Positions 30,601 to 43,500 of a stretch of DNA of 64,000 bases are shown here, piece by piece; the first letter of the stretch is position 1; each line of letters starts with the position of its first letter. Where the stretch lies: assembly GCA_029582155.1 (NCBI GenBank), contig CM055897.1:3827001-3891000 (forward strand), given 5' to 3'. The notes below the pieces were generated by a model that worked only from the letters and a program-made list of their open reading frames with translations, did not search any database and had not been told where the DNA came from. The DNA comes from Panopea generosa. Lineage: Eukaryota; Mollusca; Bivalvia; Adapedonta; Hiatellidae. The position numbers and the translations under genes are program-made.

Positions 30601-33600
30601 CATGTCTTGAGTAAATATGAAGTAAGGAATTAAAACCAACGTCTTTAATAAGACATTTACATGGTCACCAAATATGTACTCTCACATGTGAGTATATGCT
30701 GATGGTAGACATTTTAAATACCCAACAATGTTACATTGTGTTAAGAGTGACTGAAAACAAACAAAAGCATGTCTACATTATTAAATAAACTATTTCTCTA
30801 TTTTACATAACAGTGATCTATAACTGTGAAGAATTTTCTAGCTTCCTGTTCAGGTATGATACCTATCATAAACTTATTTCATCAAAATACTAAATGGAAA
30901 TTCAGGTACAAGGCAGAAATTATATTCTATTATGTGTTGAAATAATTTCTAAATTATGTCGTAAGTTTGAAGACAATAGCCTGATACCATGTCAGAGTTA
31001 CTGTGTATATATTCCGGAAGTGTGACCGACTGTGATGTGTGGACAGACAAAACGATCCCTAAGTGTCAACCATACTACTACACATGTACTATCATTTTAC
31101 ATGTTACTCAATGGAAACAAAAGGACCATGTCAATGTGATTAAGAAATAGTTTAGTTCAGAATATATACTATACAGTTGTATGGTGTTTAGCATCACTTT
31201 CAACAATTTTTCAGTCATATCGTGATGGTGTCTACTTGAAACAATATTCTAAGCGCTGTCACAATGTTGTATCATGCCGCAGACACATGGTATGATACCC
31301 CACCCAGTCACATTATACTGACAATGGGCCGACCAGACCTAGAACTCTCCTCTAAATGCTGAGCGTCAAGCGAGGAAGCTTCTAGTACCATTTTTGAAGT
31401 CTTTGGTTTGACCCGGCCGGGGATTGAACCCACGACTTTCCACATGCGAGGCGGACGCTCTACCACTAGACCACGGCGTGGTCTTATATATACTATACAG
31501 ACTGTAGCTGAGAAACTGATGTGTATTTACATAACACAATGACGTGATTGTGACATTGACCAGTTATAATTTCATAGCAACCTGGTTCAAAATACATTTC
31601 TCATGTTTCAATAAGTAAACTAGACATAAAGAGTCTACAAAAATGCGTATAAATTATTGTATATATACGACAGCATTCCCCTACACCCGCACAAAATATT
31701 TTTTTCAAAATTCAGTACAACCCACAAAATGATGGTTAGATAGGACGTAATTACATTGTCCTCAATGTTCTTTGTAATTTTCCTTGTTATATACTTAAAA
31801 CAAGAAATGTCACTGGTAAATGTCGTATGTCCTCCAAATTGTCTGTGAAAATAACAATATATTTTATGATTGGTAGGGATGTATCCATGAATATCAAGAG
31901 TCATGGACTAACATTTCAGACTAGACACGCAATTTCATGGTTTTTTGGGTTTTTTTTACATTAAAGTGTGACCTTGACCTACAGGTAAATGCAGGTGACA
32001 CATCATCATATGTTGATCACTTGTGTCAAGCTATTTTAAAATCCCTCCATGTAAAACAAAGTTACAGACCCGACATGAGATATCAAACAAACTGAAAGTG
32101 TAACCTTGACCTCTGAGGTAAGGTTCTGGGTCTTAACGCCACACTTCTTCATGTCATCTTGATCAACTGAGCCAAGTTACAGATAAAATTACAGAAGACC
32201 AGACACGAAATATCAAACAAACTGAAAGTGTTACTTGACCACTGAGGTAAGGTTCTTGGTTTTAATGCCACACTTCGTCATGTCATCTTAATCAATTCAT
32301 AAATTGAGCCAAGTGTTTTTTGAAATCCATTAATGTATGATAAAGTTACAGACTGGACTTGAAAACTCAAACAGACTCAAAGTGTTGTCAAACAAACTCA
32401 AAGTGTGACCTTCATCTTTAAGGTACAAGTGTGGGTCTTACATGCAACGAATCGTCATGTCATAAAGACAAAATTACAGACAAGACACGCACAATCAAAC
32501 AAATTGAAAGTTTGACCTTGACCTTTGAGGAAAGGTTCTGGGTCTAACTTGTGACACTTCATTATGTCGTGTTGATCAACTTATCAAAGTGTTTCTAAAT
32601 TTATCCAGGTGACAAAGTTACAGGCCGCACACGAAATCTCTGAAAGTGTCGTCTAACAAAGTTAAATTGTGACCTTGACGTTTGAAGTGAGAGTGTGTGG
32701 GTCTTGCACGCGACACATTGTCATGTCTTGATGATGAATTGAGCAAAGTGTTTTCTAAATTTATCCATAGGTGACAATGTTACAAACTGGACAAGAAATC
32801 TCAAACAGATTGAAGGTAATGTCAAACAAAGTTTAATTGTGACCTTTACATTTGTCATGTTCATTTTTAGCAGGTATTTATAAAATCAATCTATGCATGA
32901 CAAAAGTTACAGATGGGGACACGAAATCTCAAACAAATTCAAAGTGTGACCTTCACCTTTGAGGTACGGGAGTTGGTCTTTCTTGTAATGTTATGGTGAT
33001 CGTTTGTATGAAGTATTAACAAAATCCATCTATGCATGACAAAGTTACAGACTGGACAGGAAATACTGGACCAAAGGATGGACGGATGCTGCAATTACTA
33101 TACGCCACCACAAAATTTTCAGGGGGTTGGGTCATAAAAAGGCACAAACAGCACGTAAATTAACAAATATATCGGGTACACTTGAATATTGTATTGAATA
33201 TTTGATGTACATTACTCAGCAGGAAAAGACTGGCTATATCTTTCTTAAAACTGAATTGTACATGACCATTTAATGATAGTAGCGGTATGCTTGATACAGT
33301 ATCTAGGTAATTACCTATTAATTTTGTCAGGATAGAAAAAATACAAGGAAATCTACTGTAAATTCCTTATTAAAGATTCCCATTCACTCAATATTTTTAA
33401 AGCAAACTCCAAGTTAAAACATAGAAATATACTTAAAATGGAACTCTGGGTTAATAAGGAACGCATATAACATACACGTTTGGCTAGTCTCCTTTGATCA
33501 TTCACTCTGTTTATATCCTTCTCTCTCTTTTTTCCAATGTTTTCTTTCTCCATTTGTGCTTCATATTCATTTTCGAAGGTTTGGCAACCTATTGGTATGT

Positions 33601-34553
33601 CCAGTTCCATATGTCTAGTGTAAAAAATGGACAGTAATGTACACTACTACTTCAACATGAATACATTTTCTATATATACTATGTTCACATTAAAGTATAT
33701 AACAGTTTCACTTTGTCTTGCCTTTATGCATGTACATGTATAAAGAATTTGAACTCACAAGTTGCATTAAGTTCGATTTGCAGTTTAACCATGTCTGTGA
33801 TTACCTAAACAGCAATAGACCAGCATGTGTATAAAATATTACAATACAAATTACAAATTAAAATGCTTTTGTCTCTAGTGAAATAGAGATTATCCAGTTT
33901 TGCCTCTACTGTTTATAGTCTGCTTTAATTAACATTTCTCTATATAACAGCAAATTTGGTACCCACAACAATTATACAAATCTATATTGCACACTCGAAA
34001 GTAAACTGTTCGTTCCAGTGATCAAGCACATGAAAAAGGATCAACATTGAATAAAGGATTTCAAAGACATTTTTTTCTTAAAATGTTCTCAATTGTACTA
34101 GTAGCTAAAGCCATCTTGATTATTGGTGGTCAAAAACCACAAATGTGAAAGTACAAGTAAATTGTTACAAATTAAATATGTTTATATAAATATATGGTAG
34201 TTTCGAAAAATAAGTCACATAAACGAGATTTAACTAGAATATGCATACACTTTGATGTAGAAATATAAATCTCTAGAAATTAGTAAATCTAATATTGCAC
34301 CTCATTCTTTTGTTTTCTGATCTCTGTTTATCCATCATTTTCTTCTTCTTCATATTCCTAATGAGTTCTCTTTGTTTCATTTCCTTCTCCTGAAATAAAA
34401 TGATTCCATATGTAACATCAAAAAATAAAATTTTGAAGTATGGGTGTTTGAAAGCACAAGTGATAGGAATACCAAACAACTGAGGCTTCATAACACAACA
34501 TATGCACAGCATGATATAATCATATACTTTTTACTATTTTTCTTTTATCTGCT

Positions 34554-34596
<43 letters not shown>

Positions 34597-37500
34597 CACT
34601 ATTTCTTCCTCTCACTCAATCACCTACTGTATGTTTATAATTGTTTATATTAGCATAAACATGTAATTTGTTTTGTTATACACTGTAAATTTGTTACTTG
34701 TAGGGGGAGAGCCAATCTAAGTTGGAAGAATATGTGGCCCAACCCCATTTCAAAATATCTGAAATAAAATATGTTTAAACTAGCATGACAACCAGTGCAA
34801 AATTGTTGAAGCATAACTTGAACCTATGGTCTAATCGAAAATATATCTATTATCGTGATGACATATTTATTAATGAATTATACTGATTTTATCCAAGATT
34901 TACTTTTGTTCACTTCATTAAAAGCAAACCGCTATTGGAAGTTCTGCTACTGAATAAGGTTGTTCCTTACATAATTGATTATACTGTCAGATTCGCAATT
35001 GATATAATTAATCCTATACTAATTTTGCAAAAGAAACTTGGCAATATATTCAGTCATACTAGAATTACCTGGTGTGTCAATTGTTTTGTTTCTTTGACTG
35101 TTTTCTTCTTTCTCTCTACATTCCAATTACCACGTTCTTTGCAACTTTCATTATCCAATTGAATAGGAACTGCTGTGTAATACGTTTGTAGTCCCGATTC
35201 TGGTTGTTTTCCACTTTTAGAATGTAACTGAACTGGGACAGCGGGATATGGTCCTAGTTCTTTTATGGACTGCTCTCCACTTTCATGATGCAATTGAATA
35301 GGGGATGTGTTATATGATTCCATTTGCTTTCCTGTTTGTTCCCTATTTTCATTATCAAATGTGTTATATGTTTCAGTTTTCTTTTCTGGTTGTTCTCCAC
35401 TTTCATTATCCAACTGAACTGGGACTGTGTTATATGTTTCTAGTCCCTTTTCTGGTTGTTTCCCACTTTCATTATTCAACTGTACAGCGACTGTGTTATA
35501 TGTTTCTAGTCCCTTTTCTGGTTGTTTCTTACTTTCATTATCTAGTTGAATGGGGACCATGTTATATGTTTCTAGCCCCTTTTCTGGTTGTTTCCCACTT
35601 TCATTATCTAGTTGAATAGGGACCACGTTATACGTTTCTAGTCCCTTTTCTGGTTGTTTCCCACTTTTATTATCTAGTTGAATAGGGAGCACATTATACG
35701 TTTCTAGTCCCTTTTCTGGTTGTTTCCCACTTTCATTATCTAGTTGAATGGGGACCACGTTATACGTTTCTAGTCCCTTTTCTGGTTGTTTCTCACTTAC
35801 AATATCTAGTTGAATAGGGACCACGTTATATGTTTCTAGTTCCTTTTCTGATTGTTTAACACTTTTATTATCTAGCAGAACAGGAACTGTGGGATATTTT
35901 TCTATGTCAATTTCTGGTTGTTCTCCACTCTCATTATCTTTCTGAACGGGGACGGTGCAATCTGTTTCTAAGCCCTTTTTGGGTTGTTCTCCACTCTCAT
36001 TATCTTTCTGAAAAAGAACTGTGCAATCTGTTTCTAAACCCAATTTGGGTTGTTCCCCACTCTTATTATCTTTCTGAACAGGGACTGTGCCGCCTGTTTC
36101 TGAGCCCTTTTTGGGTTGTTCTCCACTCTCATTATCTTTCTGAACAGGGACGGTGCAATCTGTTTTTAAGCCCTTTTTGGGTTGTTCTCTACTCCCATTA
36201 TCTTTCTGAACAGGGACTGTGCAGTCTGTTTCTAAGCCCTTTTTGGGTTGATCTCCACTCTCATTATCTTTCTGAACAGGGACTGTGCAGTCTCTTTCTA
36301 AGCCCTTTTTGGGTTGTTCTCCACTCTCATTAACTTTCTGAACAGGGACTGTGCAGTCTCTTTCTAAGCCCTTTTTGGGTTGTTCTCCACTCTCATTATC
36401 TTTCTGTACAGGGAAGGTGCAGTCTGTTTCTAAGCCCTTTTTGGGTTGTTCTCCACTCTCATTATCTTTCTGAACAGGGAAGGTGCAGTCTGTTTCTAAG
36501 CCCTTTTTGGGTTGATCTCCACTCTCATTATCTTTCTGAACAGGGACTGTGCAGTCTCTTTCTAAGCCCTTTTTGGGTTGTTCTCCACTCTCATTAACTT
36601 TCTGAACAGGGACTGTGCAGTCTCTTTCTAAGCCCTTTTTGGGTTGTTCTCCACTCTCATTATCTTTCTGAACAGGGAAGGTGCAGTCTGTTTCTAAGCC
36701 CTTTTTGGGTTGTTCTCCACTCTCATTATCTTTCTGAACAGGGAAGTTGCAGTCTGTTTCTAAGCCCTTTTTGGGTTGTTCTCCAATCTCATTATCTTTC
36801 TGAACAGGGAAGGTGCAGTCTGTTTCTAAGCCCTTTTTGGGTTGTTCTCCACTCTCATTATCTTTCTGTACAGGGAAGTTGCAGTCTGTTTCTAAGCCCT
36901 TTTTGGGTTGTTCTCCACTCTCATTATCTTTCTGAACAGGGAAGGTGCAGTCTGTTTCTAAGCCCTTTTTGGGTTGTTCTCCACTCTCATTATCTTTCTG
37001 TACAAGGAAGTTGCAGTCTGTTTCTAAGCCCTTTTTGGGTTGTTCTCCACTCTCATTATCTTTCTGAACAGGGAAGGTGCAGTCTGTTTCTAAGCCCTTT
37101 TTGGGTTGTTCTCCACTCTCATTATCTTTCTGAACAGGGAAGGTGCAGTCTGTTTCAAAGCCCTTTTTGGGTTGTTCTCCACTCTCATTATCTTTCTGTA
37201 CAGGGAAGGTGCAGTCTGTTTCTAAGCCCAATTTGGGTTGTTCTCCACTCTCATTATCTTTCTGAACAGGGAAGGTGCAGTCTGTTTCTAAGCCCTTTTT
37301 GGGTTGTTCTCCAATCTCATTATCTTTCTGTACAGGGAAGTTGCAGTCTGTTTCTAAACCCAATTTGGGTTGTTCTCCACTCTCATTATCTTTCTGAACA
37401 GGGAAGGTGCAGTCTGTTTCTAAGCCCTTTTTGGGTTGTTCTCCACTCTCATTATCTTTCTGTACAGGGAAGGTGCAGTCTGTTTCTAAGCCCTTTTTGG

Positions 37501-40500
37501 GTTGTTCTCCACTCTCATTATCTTTCTGAACAGGGAAGGTGCAGTCTGTTTCTAAGCCCTTTTTGGGTTGTTCTCCACTCTCATTATCTTTCTGAACAGG
37601 GAAGGTGCAGTCTGTTTCTAAGCCCTTTTTGGGTTGTTCTCCACTCTCATTATCTTTCTGAACAGGGACTGTGCAGTCTGTTTCTAAGCCCTTTTTGGGT
37701 TGTTCTCCACTCTCATTATCTTTCTGAACAGGGAAGGTGCAGTCTGTTTCTAAGCCCTTTTTGGGTTGTTCTCCACTCTCATTATCTTTCTGAACAGGGA
37801 AGGTGCAGTCTGTTTCTAAGCCCTTTTTGGGTTGTTCTCCACTCTCATTATCTTTCTGAACAGGGAAGGTGCAGTCTGTTTCTAAGCCCTTTTTGGGTTG
37901 TTCTCCACTCTCATTATCTTTCTGAACAGGGAAGGTGCAGTCTGTTTCTAAGCCCTTTTTGGGTTGTTCTCCACTCTCATTATCTTCCTGTACAGAGAAG
38001 GTGCAGTCTGTTTCTAAGCCCTTTTTGGGTTGTTCTCCACTCTCATTATCTTTCTGAACAGGGAAGGTGCAGTCTGTTTCTAAGCCCTTTTTTGGTTGTT
38101 CTCCACTCTCATTATCTTTCTGAACAGGGAAGGTGCAGTCTGTTTCTAAGCCCTTTTTGGGTTGTTCTCCACTCTCATTATCTTTCTGAAAAAGGACTGT
38201 GCAATCTGTTTCTAAACCCAATTTGGGTTGTTCTCCAATCTCATTATCTTTCTGAACAGGGACTGTGAAATCTGTTTCTAAGCCCTTTTTGGGTTGTTCT
38301 CCACTCTCATTATCTTTCTGAACAGGGACTATGCAGTCTGTTTCTAAGCCCTTTTTGGGTTGTTCTCCACTCTCATTATCTTTCTGAAAAAGGACTGTGC
38401 AATCTGTTTCTAAATCCAATTTGGATTGTTCTCCACTCTCATTATCTTTCTGAACAGGGACTGTGAAATCTGTTTCTAAGCCCTTTTTGGGTTGTTCTCC
38501 ACTCTCATTATCTTTCTGAAAAAGGACTGTGCAATCTGTTTCTAAATCCAATTTGGATTCTTCTCCAATCTCATTATCTTTCTGAACAGGGACTGTGAAA
38601 TCTGTTTCTAAGCCCTTTTTGGGTTGTTCTCCACTCTCATTATCTTTCTGAAAAAGGACTGTGCAATCTGTCTCTAAATCCAATTTGGATTGTTCTCCAC
38701 TTTCATTATCTTTCTGAACAGGGACTGTGCAGTCTGTTTCTAAGCCCTTTTTGGGTTGTTCTCCACTCTCATTATCTTTCTGAAAAAGGACTGTGCAATC
38801 TGTTTCTAAATCCAATTTGGATTGTTCTCCACTCTCATTATCTTTCTGAACAGGGACTATGCAGTCTGTTTCTAAGCCCTTTTCCGGTTGTTCTCTTATT
38901 TTATAATCCATCAGACTGGTGTGGTTATCCATTTCTTTTTCCGGTTGTAGTTGTTTTCTGTTTTCATTATCCACCTGAACAAGATCGCGGTAATCTGTTT
39001 CTATGTCATTATCTCCTTTAGACTCCCTAAAGTATTAAAATAATATGATAATATGGTTTACAGTTCAGAATCAATCACGATTATAATTGTTTATAGACGA
39101 CCTTTGTAGATGCTTAATTTTAGAAAGTTACGAATGTTGTTGTAGAAAATGTCGCCACTTTCTTCAAGCTGGGTTTCTTTCTAACTATGTACAGTTGGAT
39201 CATTTCGTGGACAGTATATGTATAGGCTTTGCCTCGTTAAGCCTGGGCAGCCATCTTGTTTAATAAAAATATTGATATATGAAGTCATTTTATGAATAAT
39301 TTTTAAAACTTTAAAGGAAAATAATTCTATGTGCTTTCAGTATATGTCTTTTTCAGTTCAAACATTTAAAAAAAAAGTAGCTCCATAACGATTCAGCACA
39401 ATGTGTTTATAAAGCAATATGTGACAGGCATAGTTTTAGAGAAGAAGATTTAAGTTTACTCTACAAACGCCACTGCAATAGTTGGTGGGACATGAGCAAT
39501 CAACTTTGTTTAAACTAATATATTATAGCTTGATTGCGATGAAAGCTCAAAGCTTATTTGAACCCCTCTTGAGGCCGCTTTCTGGGTAGAACCAGTGTTG
39601 TTTTATGAGAGGCATCATTTTTCGAGTTTGGGATCAAACCCGCAACCTCTGGCATTAGCAGCGAACACTCTAGCCATTACACTACCGCCCCGCTTAACTT
39701 GATAGAGTAATGAATGTACAGTTTAGTTTTGGAAAACCAGAGCATCAAGGCCACATAACTTACCGAAAGCGGTTCATTGGTTTCAAACAAATCTGGTTTT
39801 ATGTTCCAAAATGTACAAGTGGATGGAGTTGAGTTCGCCATCTTTTTTGTGCAAAATATCAAACTTCTAATTCAATGTTTCAGAGAAGAGGATTTATATG
39901 AATTTTTAAAAAAACTGTGGACGTTATTTTGTTTAAAGCAGCAACTGCGATATAAAGGTAGGTTTTAATATAGTTCTATACAGTCATAATTCAAATCAAA
40001 CAGCTTCTTAAAAATAAAATCACAGTCGCCACTACAATGATTTTGTAATGAATGGGAACAGTACTAGGTGATTGTCCAATTGTGGGTGATTGTCCAATCA
40101 AAGTTAATATTTTTTTTAATATTTTACCTGATCAATATTTTGTTGTTCGTTCTCTTTTTCTCCATCTCTTTCTTCATCTTCATATTCATTTTGAATTCCA
40201 CTTTCTCCTTCAACGCTGTCTTCTGAAAAAATTTTACCATATAATTTGTAATGTGACATGACACAGGATAATAATTTTAGAATTATTGATTGGAAAAGTA
40301 AAAATAAAAATATAGAAATATTGGTGTTTTCATGTTTATCTATAACTTTTCTTTTTACATCATATGGCGGTAATGTAATATGAGTTTCAGTGTCATAGAA
40401 TGAAACACAACCAATTTTTCAAAATTTTAAATTAGGCTAAACACATTTTCCAATAAATCACGTCTATATACACCTATCGATCCCGTATTGCCAAAAGGAT

Positions 40501-43500
40501 ATCTATTAAACATACCAAAATAAAATATTGGAATAGGAATTTCCTAACTTAGGCTACGCGCCTGAGATAGACTAAAAATATATTTCCAGATTAAAATTAC
40601 AACATATGGTGACGTATCAAATAGGTCACATGATTTCAATATGATTTACATGTAGAAAATTTGTTTCATCTTAGAAAGAGTCTGAATGACGTTGCGAGGT
40701 CGTCAAGAAGTATTTAAGTGATGTCTATTTTAGAATGGGTTTTTCTTTCAAGCTTACTTCTCCAATTTAATATCAATTTTGTCACGTTCTGGTTAATTTG
40801 ACATACCAAACCATTCTATTTCATTTAGTAATGACAATGAGATGTTTTATATCCATTTAATTATAAATCATTTTATTTTTTAAGACATTAATGAGCATCT
40901 TTTCCTAATATAACCAATTTAAGAAATAGGGGACACTCTTAAATAATTTTTCCGGAAAGTTCAATTTTGAAATGTTTTTTGTCATTGTAGTATTTCAATA
41001 TACATAATTAAAACAATATTATCAATTGCTCTGAGAACGTCTCCTTTCTATTTTGTCCAAACATTATTCTGACAAGGTGCTGTGAAAGCATACAATTCTT
41101 TGATGGGGATTTAAAGCTGTCAATCTAGTTACTAGAAGAGCCATACCATGTAAATGTTACATATCACACTGACCTTTAATGTTAATCGGTGCGTAAACTT
41201 TCTTTGGAAACGAGGCTTCTGATAATAATCAGTTCAATGATTGCCGAAAGTAAGGAAGAAATGAAGATAGAAAGTGTGTGACTAACACTGAAAGGCAGAA
41301 AGCTTTTTTAGATTTGCAACTAAAGAAGTCAGGTCCCTATAATATTGATTACATACGCAGTTTCTAGTTGTGTCCATTTTATAGACTGAGCTGGTTACAT
41401 AACTTAATACAAGTGAGCTTGATAAATCATGAAAGTATACATGCACTAAAGTCATATTGAATAACTTGTTTTTTTTTCTTTTTCTCTTTTCTTCTTTATC
41501 CCTACATTCATATATGATAATTATCTACCTAATACATTTATTGTAATGTGATTCGAGCATTTGTATCACATGATTTTCATGCAAAACCATTACTGTACTG
41601 GGGCATCAAACCGGAAGGGTACATTAAAATCACTATCTCTTTTCGCAATGGATGCGATAATCATGAATAATAATAGACGTGTTAGTCCAATGAGGATAGT
41701 AAAGATTCAATATAATATTGACTAATAAAATGTGTACTTTATAAGAAGTTATGAATTACTGACATTTCTAATGCTTTATTAATACTGCGACACATTTATT
41801 AACATTTGTGTTGACACATGTATGAGAGAGAGTCAGCCTTAACTAACGAGAATGTCAACAACTTTGGTTATTTTTATTAGTTTAATCATGATATTACATA
41901 ATCACTTGTTAAACAATAGCGTACATAAATGTGCCTGTCAAAATGCTTTGTGATAATTAGGATTATACGGGTTGTCGTTCTTAATTTGAATAAATACAAG
42001 TAAATTTAAGGCATCTTTCATCCAAAAGATCATCTGTAATTATATAATTTCCCTTTTGACAACTTTTTGAGGTTGAATTTATAGGGTTGAATAAACTACC
42101 AAACTATGGTTAATATTAATGTGGATATTGTTTCCTTGAATGTATGATTGAATTTCTGCTGATAATATTTTTTGTTTTTTCTATTTGTATTCAAATTTTG
42201 AGTGTTTACCATTTATTATAACACATATTATATACTTATTTGTTTATTTTTTTTATTATCAAACCAGACAAGGGAAATATATCAAAGGGCAATAACTCTG
42301 TAATTAGCAAGAATAGAGTTATGTTTCTTGTACACTGCACTTCCTGTCATTATATTCTACCATTGTATGAATTTTGATGAAATTCCATCCAGTACTTTAA
42401 AAGTAATGCTCCGGACAAGGGAAATATATCAAAGGGCAATAACTCTGTAATTAGCAAGAATAGAGTTATGTTTCTTGTACACTGCACTTCCTGTCATTAT
42501 ATTCTACCATTGTATGAAGTTTGATGAAATTCCATCCAGTACTTTAAAAGTAATGCTCCGGACAAGGGAAATATATTAAAGGGCAATAACTCTGTAATTA
42601 GCAAGAATAGAGTTATGTTTCTTGTACACTGCACTTCCTCTCATTATATTCTACCATTGTATGACGTTTGAAGAAATTCCATCCAGTACTTTTCAAGTGA
42701 TGCTCCAGAAAAGGAAAATTGCAACGGACAGACCGACCAACAGACCGACAGACCGACCACAGGGTGACTCCAATATACCCCCTCAAACTTCGTTTGTCGG
42801 GGGTATAATTATTCCATAATCTTATAATGCAAGTGACTTTCTCATATATATTCTATAGTAAGGGACTTGTGACGATAATAGTTAATTAACATATCTATAA
42901 CAGATTTTACATAAAGACATATATACATAAAGACCTTTCCGTAAAATGGACATATTAAGTACACTTTGAGTACAGTGTTTTCAAACCAAAAATAAAGCAA
43001 ATTATGGTTTGGACAACCTTATCTGATTTTAAAAGATCATTTTTGGATAAGGAACAAGATGTTTACAAGGGTTTCAGGACACAGTAATGGAACATAATTA
43101 CTTCTTAAAATAATACTGCAGTAAACAAAACAAATGGTCATCTAATATTAAATATATCTTATTCACAAGCATACATATAAACATAAGTTCCATACTTTTA
43201 GGATGATGAAGTCAATTACCGGTATGTAAGATTAACCAACATGATCTTGAATTAATAATTAAATAAATGTATATTATGTACAGTCATGACACATTTTTCA
43301 AACTTGCCTGCGGTAAACCAAACTAAATAATAGTTATTTACGATAAATCTCTGTAACTAGGTTATACGGAAATTACTTCAGAAGATTTAGAAAGCATTTT
43401 TGGAGATAAAAGACATAGATGTAGCTTTAAAATGTAATTGTTTCTTTTCTTTTGGTAATGGCGGCGTTAATAATTAAATGCTTAGTTAAAGCCTTGAGCT

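Noticed and set aside
35305-35619. Plus-strand open frame over the repeat exon
   Set aside because: It is the antisense of the 66-bp coding repeat; the repeat period keeps several frames open by itself.
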